DNA of 64,000 nucleotides from MFD09286-c1 sp963701015. Its GTDB lineage: Bacteria > Bacteroidota > Bacteroidia > Bacteroidales > DTGW01. This document shows positions 58,006-64,000 of the stretch, in pieces. Made by a program: the position numbers and the translations under genes. The notes under the pieces were generated by a model that saw only the letters and a list, made by a program, of their open reading frames with translations, was not told the DNA's origin and searched no databases. Location of the stretch: assembly GCA_963701015.1 (NCBI GenBank), contig OY969556.1:186001-250000 (forward strand), given 5' to 3'. The number at the start of each line of letters is the position of its first letter. Positions within the stretch are counted from its first letter, which is position 1.

Positions 58006-59199
58006 ATGGGGAAAGTACTGATTATAGGAGCAGGCGGAGTAGGAACTGTTGTAGCTCACAAAGTAGCGCAATTGCCTGAAGTATTTACTGAAATAATGCT
58101 GGCAAGTCGCACTCAATCGAAATGTGATGTAATTGCTAAATCAGTAGGTGGCAATAAAATAAAAACCGCTGCAGTAGATGCTGAAAATGTTCCGCAATTA
58201 ATAGAGCTTATAAAAAGCTTTCAACCCGAATTAGTTATAAATGTTGCATTGCCTTATCAGGATTTGGCAATTATGGACGCTTGCCTGGCAACAAAAACAA
58301 GTTATTTAGATACCGCTAATTATGAACCAAAGGAAGAGGCTAAATTTGAGTATAGCTGGCAATGGGCTTACCAGGACAGGTTTAAAGCTGCAGGTATAAC
58401 TGCAATCTTAGGTTGTGGATTTGATCCGGGTGTAACGAGTGTATATACGGCATATGCAGCAAAACATCATTTTGATTCAATTGAATTTTTAGATATAGTT
58501 GATTGCAATGCTGGAGACCATGGCAAACCTTTTGCTACAAATTTTAACCCTGAAATTAATATAAGGGAAGTTACACAGAAAGGGAAATATTGGGAAAATG
58601 GAAAGTGGATTGAAACTGCTCCGCATGAAATTCATAAACCTTTGAATTATCCTGAAATTGGACCAAAAGAATCGTATGTAATATATCATGAAGAATTGGA
58701 ATCGTTGGTTAAAAATTTTCCAACATTAAAACGGGCACGTTTTTGGATGACTTTTGGGCAGGAATACCTAACTCATTTACGTGTAATTCAGAATATTGGA
58801 ATGGCACGTATTGATCCTATAATTTATAACGGTGTTGAAATTGTCCCCATTCAATTTTTAAAGGCAGTTTTACCTAATCCGGGCGATTTGGGTGAAAATT
58901 ATAAGGGATGGACTTCAATTGGATGTCGCATAAAAGGTTCAAAAGATGGCAAAGAAAAAACTTATTATGTATATAATAATTGCAGCCATGAAGCAGCTTA
59001 CAAGGAAACTGGCACTCAAGGAGTAAGTTATACAACTGGAGTGCCGGCAATGATCGGAGCAATGATGTATTTAAAAGGATTATGGAAAAAGCCTGGTGTT
59101 TTTAATGTTGAAGAATTTGATCCCGATCCGTTTATGGAAGCTTTAAATAAATATGGTTTGCCCTGGCATGAATTACACAATATCAATTTGGAACTATAA
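58006..59199 (+). CDS. Carboxynorspermidine synthase/saccharopine dehydrogenase-like
   Basis: A 397-residue NAD(P)-dependent oxidoreductase. The Rossmann motif is 'VLIIGAGGVGTVVAHKVAQL'. 'DTANYEPKEEAKFEYSWQWA' and 'ILGCGFDPGVTSVYTAYAAK' are typical of carboxynorspermidine dehydrogenase (CASDH), which condenses aspartate semialdehyde with a diamine for spermidine or norspermidine. The partner decarboxylase is not in the window. A saccharopine dehydrogenase role is a less likely alternative. It has a terminator directly after its stop. Confidence 0.88.
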   Translation: MGKVLIIGAGGVGTVVAHKVAQLPEVFTEIMLASRTQSKCDVIAKSVGGNKIKTAAVDAENVPQLIELIKSFQPELVINVALPYQDLAIMDACLATKTSYLDTANYEPKEEAKFEYSWQWAYQDRFKAAGITAILGCGFDPGVTSVYTAYAAKHHFDSIEFLDIVDCNAGDHGKPFATNFNPEINIREVTQKGKYWENGKWIETAPHEIHKPLNYPEIGPKESYVIYHEELESLVKNFPTLKRARFWMTFGQEYLTHLRVIQNIGMARIDPIIYNGVEIVPIQFLKAVLPNPGDLGENYKGWTSIGCRIKGSKDGKEKTYYVYNNCSHEAAYKETGTQGVSYTTGVPAMIGAMMYLKGLWKKPGVFNVEEFDPDPFMEALNKYGLPWHELHNINLEL

Positions 59200-59201
59200 A
59201 T

Positions 59202-59230
59202 AAAAAAACCGCTTTCAATGCGGTTTTTTT
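59202..59230. terminator. Bidirectional terminator
   Basis: AAAAAAACCGC (59202-59212) pairs with GCGGTTTTTTT (59220-59230) around a 7-base loop. A and T runs let it work for both the dehydrogenase gene and the convergent DUF4412 gene. Confidence 0.9.
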
Positions 59231-59245
59231 ATTTATTTAAATATT

Positions 59246-59962
59246 TTATTTTGAAGTATTATTGCTTGAATCAGTATCGGTATCAATTATTTTATAATCA
59301 GCCGGAAGAACAAATTTTGATGAAGGGATATCAACATTTTCTTCAAGTTTATCGACTACAATTTGAATTCCACCCATATCTGATTTTAATAAAATATTTT
59401 TATAAGTCACCGATGTTATTCTTTGATCAGGTTTTGATTTGTCCATAGCCATTGAAACCTTTTTGCCAACAACACCTGCAACTGTTTCAGTACCTTCATC
59501 TTTAAAATCCATTTGCCTTTTCATTTCATCTCCCATTGCAGCAATTGCTTCAGAACTCATGCCTCCCATCATTGTTTTTTTTCTTTTTTTAATCTCCTTC
59601 ACTAAAATATTCTTTCCGTTTTTCATTTTAGATATATCGAAAGTGTATGAATAACCATCCATCGAAATATTTATCTTCTTTTCATTCGAAGTGTAGCCCA
59701 TCATGTTGGTTTCAAGGTCGGTCTCTTTGTATTCTTTATTACCAAAATCATCAAAATACAAGGTTTCAGTAGATTTAACACCACCAAAATCCATGGTTTT
59801 ATAATGGACAATTCCTGATTTTATTTGATACTTGCCTTTTGAAGCTTCCTTATTTGCAGTTGAATCGGACTGTTGAGACGAAGAGTTATTTTGCTTTCCA
59901 CTTCCACATGAAATAATTGTAAATATTACAATTGGCAAAATTGAAATAATGATTTTTTTCAT
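59246..59962 (-). CDS. DUF4412-like lipoprotein
   Basis: A 238-residue protein with a lipoprotein signal (Cys19 in 'FTIISCGSGK'), a Ser/Asn-rich linker, and a beta-rich domain of the DUF4412/LolA-like type ('GIVHYKTMDFGGVKSTETLY', 'GTETVAGVVGKKVSMAM', 'PSSKFVLPADYKIID'). A methionine-rich patch ('KKTMMGGMSSEAIAAMGDEM') is a curious feature. It is probably in the periplasm or outer membrane; the function is unknown. Confidence 0.7.
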   Translation of the reverse strand: MKKIIISILPIVIFTIISCGSGKQNNSSSQQSDSTANKEASKGKYQIKSGIVHYKTMDFGGVKSTETLYFDDFGNKEYKETDLETNMMGYTSNEKKINISMDGYSYTFDISKMKNGKNILVKEIKKRKKTMMGGMSSEAIAAMGDEMKRQMDFKDEGTETVAGVVGKKVSMAMDKSKPDQRITSVTYKNILLKSDMGGIQIVVDKLEENVDIPSSKFVLPADYKIIDTDTDSSNNTSK

Positions 59963-60058
59963 AAAATTAAGTTTTAGGTAATTGAAATAGGAAATTTAAA
60001 ATTTAGAATTTGAAGTAAGTGAAAATTCACGAATAGACCAAGAAGTTTATTGAATATT

Positions 60059-61057
60059 TTAATTTACCGATTTGCAATTTGTTCCTATTATTGTAAAGGA
60101 ATTGTTTGAATTTATTGTTTTTAAGCCAAATGTTAAGTCAATCATTTGCATAACCTCATTGGCATTTAGTTTTTCGTAAGTAGCCGTTAATTTACATTTA
60201 TTAATTGCCGGATTTTGAACTTCAATTTTAATGTTGTAAACCTTTTCCAGCGTTGAAAAAACATTGGCTAGTATTGTTTCATTGAATATCAGTTTATGCG
60301 TTTTCCAAAATAAAAAATTAGGATCGGGATTTAAAGATTTTTCCATTTCTCCTGATTTGGCAATATAATTTATTTTCTCATCCTTATGCAATATTACGAG
60401 CTTTTTGGTGACATTTGAAGTTACAGAAACGGTGCCAGTTTTAACAATTACTTCAACATCACCATTGTCAACACTATTAACATTAAATGAAGTTCCGAGT
60501 ACTTTTATATCTGTTTTTGAAGTGTGTATTATAAACGGTTTTGATGGATTTCGGGCAATTGAAAAAAAAGCTTCGCCTTTTAAACTTATTTCACGTGTAT
60601 TTCCTTTAAAAGCTTTTGGATAAATTATTTGTGTATGTTTGTTCAAATCAATAACTGAACCGTCTGATAATGAAATTTGCTTTAAATTATTACCAGAGTT
60701 AACAATAACTTTTGAATTATAATTTTTAATAACGAACCATGTGAATATGCCTAGAATAAATATAGCAGCAATTCTTACTAAATATTTTATTGAAGACAAT
60801 TGCTTTAATTTTGAATCTTTAGGAAGGTTTATTCTTTGACTAACATTATTCCAGGCTTGCTTAACATTAATACCATTGGCTTTGGCATGCTCTAATTGAT
60901 GCCATAAATTTTCAGCATCATTATATATTTTTGAATCAATTTCGCCTTTATCAATTTGAGCCTTGAAAGAATTATTTTTGTTATCATCAAAATTGCCTGA
61001 AACGTAAGCTACTATTTGATTCCATTTAATATTGTTTCTATTTTTTATTGCACCCAT
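60059..61057 (-). CDS. FecR family anti-sigma factor (FecR-DUF4974)
   Basis: A 332-residue protein. The cytoplasmic N-terminus (residues 1-87) has the short helical anti-sigma part ('WNQIVAYVSGNFDD'). One membrane helix ('YLVRIAAIFILGIFTWFVI', about 87-105) follows. The periplasmic FecR domain has 'LSDGSVIDLNKHTQIIYPKA' and 'SLKGEAFFSIARNPSKPF', and a C-terminal DUF4974 domain ('LANVFSTLEKVYNIKIEV') completes it. Such proteins signal from a TonB-dependent receptor to an ECF sigma factor. No sigma gene lies beside it; a TonB-dependent receptor gene lies 1.4 kb away but is oriented the same way and separated by GH5. Confidence 0.88.
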   Translation of the reverse strand: MGAIKNRNNIKWNQIVAYVSGNFDDNKNNSFKAQIDKGEIDSKIYNDAENLWHQLEHAKANGINVKQAWNNVSQRINLPKDSKLKQLSSIKYLVRIAAIFILGIFTWFVIKNYNSKVIVNSGNNLKQISLSDGSVIDLNKHTQIIYPKAFKGNTREISLKGEAFFSIARNPSKPFIIHTSKTDIKVLGTSFNVNSVDNGDVEVIVKTGTVSVTSNVTKKLVILHKDEKINYIAKSGEMEKSLNPDPNFLFWKTHKLIFNETILANVFSTLEKVYNIKIEVQNPAINKCKLTATYEKLNANEVMQMIDLTFGLKTINSNNSFTIIGTNCKSVN

Positions 61058-61354
61058 TATATCTTACTTCTTCTAACTTAATCAACATTTAAATCATTTG
61101 TATAACAACTATTAAATACTAAACCCTTATTCATTAATAAAATTCCATCTGTAAAATTAATTTTTTAAGATTTATTGTGCCTTCGTTTCTATAAATAAAA
61201 ACACAAATGTTTATTAGCTTCTTTCATGATGTATGAAACGTTTATAGAATAGGGACAATTCACAAATTTAATGTTTGTATTAAATTACAAATGATAATTT
61301 ATCTTTGAATTTTCGAAATTGATATTTTTATGACAAAAATAAACTCCTTTTATT
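61058..61354. other. Divergent intergenic region between FecR and GH5 genes
   Basis: 297 bases, AT-rich, holding the promoters of both genes. The only strong signal is the promoter at 61274-61307 for GH5. No gene was seen. Confidence 0.5.
61274..61307 (+). promoter_or_regulatory. Bacteroidota-type promoter upstream of GH5
   Basis: TTTG (61274-61277) and TATCTTTG (61300-61307) are separated by 22 bases, close to the known -33/-7 layout. The GH5 start codon is 48 bases downstream. This is the best complete promoter match seen in the window. Confidence 0.6.
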
Positions 61355-62338
61355 ATGATAAAAATTTTAAAAATAATTTTATTGCTTACAATTTTATCTT
61401 TAGTTACTAGCCCAATGTATTCGCAACAAAAAATGAATGATAGTTTGAAAAGTTTTTTTACATCTAACGGAAAATTATTTGATGGTAAAGGGAACGAATT
61501 TATTATAAGAGGAACCAGTAATCCACATATTTGGTTCTATAGAAAGTCATTAAAATCACTTGATAAAATTGCACAAAATAAATGCAATACAGTACGCGTA
61601 GTTTGGCAAACAAAAGGAAGCGCAAAAAGATTAAGGAAAATTTTACAAAAAACAGTTGAATTGAAATTAATAGCTATTCCTGAAATTCATGATTTTACAG
61701 GTGATGATAAAATTTCGGGGGTTGAAGCAGCTGCAAAATATTGGACGAGAGATGATATAAAAGCCGTTTTAAATGATTTTAAACCCTATATCCTAATCAA
61801 TATTGCCAACGAATGGATGGGAAAATGGGATGACAAAAACTGGTTTGAAGGATATAAAAGCGCAATTACCATAATGCGAAATGCAGGTCTTGATCAATGT
61901 TTAGTTATTGATGGTGCTGGTTGGGGACAGGATATAAACCCGATTAAAAACTTTGGACATGAATTAATTCAACTTGACCCTCAGCATAACCTGCTTTTTG
62001 ATGTTCATATGTATGGCTCGTGGAACGATTCGGATAAAATTGTAAAAGAATTAAATTTTATTCATGATAATAAAATCCCATTGATTGTAGGAGAGTTTGG
62101 ATATAACTTTAACGATGGAAAAAATAACCTTACTTGCAAAGTTGATGCACCTTTACTGATTAAAACCTGCCAACAGCTTGGAATTGGTTATATGCCCTGG
62201 TCGTGGTGCGGCAATAACAAAGAAAACCAATGGCTCGATTTGGTTTCACATTGGAATGATTTTACACCCTGGGGAAATTTGGTCTTTAATAGTGCCGATG
62301 GTATTAAAAACACTTCAAAACCTTGTTCTATATTTTAA
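61355..62338 (+). CDS. GH5 family glycoside hydrolase (mannanase/cellulase-like)
   Basis: A 327-residue secreted enzyme with a signal peptide (about residues 1-23, 'SLVTSPMYSQ'). The (beta/alpha)8 motifs are present: 'IIRGTSNPHIWF', 'CNTVRVVWQTKG', the acid/base Glu in 'LINIANEWMG', 'LFDVHMYGSW', and the nucleophile Glu in 'PLIVGEFGYN'. The sequence plan fits the GH5 subfamily with bacterial beta-mannanases, but the specificity is not certain. It has its own promoter. Another hydrolase (GH30) lies 4 kb upstream, which hints at polysaccharide use. Confidence 0.85.
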   Translation: MIKILKIILLLTILSLVTSPMYSQQKMNDSLKSFFTSNGKLFDGKGNEFIIRGTSNPHIWFYRKSLKSLDKIAQNKCNTVRVVWQTKGSAKRLRKILQKTVELKLIAIPEIHDFTGDDKISGVEAAAKYWTRDDIKAVLNDFKPYILINIANEWMGKWDDKNWFEGYKSAITIMRNAGLDQCLVIDGAGWGQDINPIKNFGHELIQLDPQHNLLFDVHMYGSWNDSDKIVKELNFIHDNKIPLIVGEFGYNFNDGKNNLTCKVDAPLLIKTCQQLGIGYMPWSWCGNNKENQWLDLVSHWNDFTPWGNLVFNSADGIKNTSKPCSIF

Positions 62339-62382
62339 TATAGGACAGAAGTGTAAGGTTGTTGAAAGATGAACGAAAGAAT

Positions 62383-62434
62383 GGAAACCGGATTTTTAAA
62401 ATTTACATTTCTATTTATCCGGTTTCCCTTTTTC
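62383..62434. terminator. Terminator-like hairpin between convergent genes
   Basis: GGAAACCGGA (62383-62392) pairs perfectly with TCCGGTTTCC (62418-62427) around a 25-base loop, followed by CTTTTT. It lies between the GH5 gene and the convergent receptor gene. Confidence 0.6.
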
Positions 62435-62445
62435 CCGTTTACCAA

Positions 62446-64000
62446 TTACAAATCAAGCGGTACAGATATTTTAAAACTAATATTTCTGCCCATATTGTAA
62501 ATCCCGGTTCCTGGACCGGTTAAATTTACTGGGTTACCAGATTTATTGATGTAAAAATCCATATATTTTAACCTGCTCATGTTCGACTGATAGGCAACAT
62601 TGGTAATATTGCTTGCCAAAACCTGAATATTAAATAGCTTTTTACCATTCTTTCCAAGCACATCGGCTCCAATTCCGGCACCAAACAATGTATATCCGGG
62701 TGTTACTGTTTCGGTATTATCTTGAAGATAGACCCTGTTTTGAGTTGCATAATGATCCATTTCTACTTTAAAGTAAATTGCTGAAAATCTGCCAATTTTT
62801 TCTTTCACATCAGCACGTAATTCAGAATGAATATGGATAGGAGGTATAAATGGTAAATATTTTGAGCTGTCGGTTATTTGCACACCATTTCCGCCCTTGT
62901 TTGCAGCATAAACTAAAGAAATTGCATTTTCGAAATGGAGCCAATCCAGAGGATGAGGGTGGATATCTAAATTTGCTTCGCCACCATATAAATCAGCATT
63001 CGATTGTAGAAATTTATATACCGGAACACTTGTAATTATTGAATCCTGTCCATTTGAATTTAGTAGCTTTTGATTAAAAATATAATTTGAAATATTATTA
63101 TTGAATAAGTCAACATAACCATTTACATGTTCGAAATTAACAAAAAAGCCCAGGTCTTCCTGAAGACTGAATTCAGGTTTATTCAAATCACCAATTTGAT
63201 ACATATCAGTGCCGGGATGAACCCCGTTTGCTGAAATTTCAGAAATATTGGGTGCTCTAAAACCTCTTGCAATATTGGCTTTAATTGAAAAATTTTCGTT
63301 GAAATTGTAAGTAAGTCCTGCGCTGCCTGTGATTCCAGAAAATACTTTTGAATATTTCGAAAATCTTTGTGAAGCACTAGTTGTATCGGTTGAATTTACC
63401 TGCATATCGAAACCTGTAATTGGATTAGTGCCAACATTCATAGCATCGTTATTAAATGAACGCGAATCATATCTTAATCCAGCACTTACATCGAGTTTGT
63501 TAAAATTCTTTTTAACCAGGGCAAATGGTCCAAAATCGAATTGTCGGTAATCGGGAATAATGAATTCTGTCCCTTTATTCAAATTGGTTTGGTACATACC
63601 GTTTACACCAATAGTAGTTTCCCATTCATTCCATTCCGGCAAATAATATTTTAAATCATAAGTATAGGAATTCAAAACTAGATATAAGCCTGCAACATCT
63701 GGCGCTAAAGGATGGCTGAATTCGCGACGTACATTTTGCTGAAAACCTAAAATCAACCCAATTTTTCCGGCATTTCCAAGAATAAAATTGTTTGATGAAT
63801 AAATCCGGTAGTGCTGAACATGTTGATGTAAAGTTTCAATTTTATAACTATTTAGTTCGGCATTTGAAACTATTGGTCTGATAGTATCATCATCTACGTC
63901 ATAAATTTGTTTAGTAAACTTATTGTTGGTTGCAGAATATCGACTACCATCTGGTATTTCTTGCAAATCATCAAATACTGAAAAGTTTAAATGCGAATAA
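62446..64000 (-). CDS. TonB-dependent receptor, C-terminal part (partial)
   Basis: The frame is open to the right edge (base 64000), so the N-terminal plug and start lie outside the window. About 517 residues of barrel are visible, with typical strand patterns: 'VSAGLRYDSRSFNNDAMNVG', 'FSIKANIARGFRAPNISEIS', 'SLQEDLGFFVNFEHVNGYVD', 'RFSAIYFKVEMDHYATQNRV'. The final strand ends in 'ISFKISVPLDL'. The receptor imports a large ligand (siderophore, vitamin or glycan) across the outer membrane. The ligand cannot be told from this part. It lies on the same strand as the FecR gene. Confidence 0.9.
   Translation of the reverse strand, partial: YSHLNFSVFDDLQEIPDGSRYSATNNKFTKQIYDVDDDTIRPIVSNAELNSYKIETLHQHVQHYRIYSSNNFILGNAGKIGLILGFQQNVRREFSHPLAPDVAGLYLVLNSYTYDLKYYLPEWNEWETTIGVNGMYQTNLNKGTEFIIPDYRQFDFGPFALVKKNFNKLDVSAGLRYDSRSFNNDAMNVGTNPITGFDMQVNSTDTTSASQRFSKYSKVFSGITGSAGLTYNFNENFSIKANIARGFRAPNISEISANGVHPGTDMYQIGDLNKPEFSLQEDLGFFVNFEHVNGYVDLFNNNISNYIFNQKLLNSNGQDSIITSVPVYKFLQSNADLYGGEANLDIHPHPLDWLHFENAISLVYAANKGGNGVQITDSSKYLPFIPPIHIHSELRADVKEKIGRFSAIYFKVEMDHYATQNRVYLQDNTETVTPGYTLFGAGIGADVLGKNGKKLFNIQVLASNITNVAYQSNMSRLKYMDFYINKSGNPVNLTGPGTGIYNMGRNISFKISVPLDL

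Noticed and set aside
56360..64000. A classical polysaccharide utilisation locus
   Set aside because: GH30, GH5, FecR and a TonB-dependent receptor are present, but there is no SusD-like gene and the genes are on different strands with unrelated genes between them.

Overview
The window is a 64 kb piece of an AT-rich chromosome from a member of the Bacteroidota. The evidence is a long SprA (the type IX secretion/gliding translocon), several Por-type C-terminal sorting domains, a type III glutamine synthetase, a PorE-like OmpA protein, a FecR/DUF4974 anti-sigma factor, and -7 promoter elements of the Bacteroidota form TAnnTTTG. The gene set (Fe/Mn-SOD, a CarH-like light/B12 regulator, glycoside hydrolases GH5 and GH30) suggests a free-living or environmental organism. 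I cannot place it at genus level. Several genes are split by single-base indels, so this may be an incompletely polished assembly, for example a metagenome bin.

Layout. 1-2540: end of an FN3 protein, then an IS1182-type element with a nonsense-interrupted transposase, lying among GC-rich palindromic repeats. 2541-9696: an accessory run on the plus strand, with a tail-fibre-like protein, a large alpha/beta-hydrolase carrying a T9SS tail, small lipoproteins, a broken T9SS-tail remnant and a putative outer-membrane barrel. 9734-10478: a REP/RAYT transposase unit. 10618-19059 (minus strand): ruvA-sprA-gcvH. 19536-27618: a DUF362 T9SS protein, a propeller lipoprotein, a DPP III-like peptidase, YjbQ, ribokinase and an ABC-2 permease. 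27711-33092 (minus strand): an ECF sigma factor with a CarH-type MerR regulator, a TlpA-like thiol-disulfide protein, MeaB and a DUF1573 protein. 33738-39128 (plus): glutamine synthetase III, PorE-like protein and glycosyltransferase 9. 39169-43004 (minus): a very large PD40-TPR-SpoIIE phosphatase. 43208-48589 (plus): PASTA protein, T9SS cargo, RluD-type pseudouridine synthase and D-Ala-D-Ala ligase, followed by a candidate small RNA. 48827-51285 (minus): lipoamide dehydrogenase and a metal-exporter-like permease. 51417-51992: superoxide dismutase. 52049-56009 (minus): parA-parB-DUF5683-mltD. 56360-64000: GH30, carboxynorspermidine/saccharopine dehydrogenase-like, DUF4412, FecR, GH5 and the end of a TonB-dependent receptor.

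How the genes work together. The main theme is the envelope and type IX secretion. SprA is the outer-membrane channel, and a PorE-like protein would tether the system to peptidoglycan. At least four genes encode proteins with the Por sorting tail. Close to the PorE-like gene, on the opposite strand, is a paralogue whose OmpA end is replaced by TPRs, a membrane helix and a SpoIIE-type phosphatase. This is the best candidate here for an unrecognised signalling link between the cell envelope and the cytoplasm. Other items worth attention are the CarH-like regulator with its ECF sigma factor but no carotenoid genes, the compact RNA-like unit at 48682-48786, and the IS element whose two ends both fold into inward-facing terminators.
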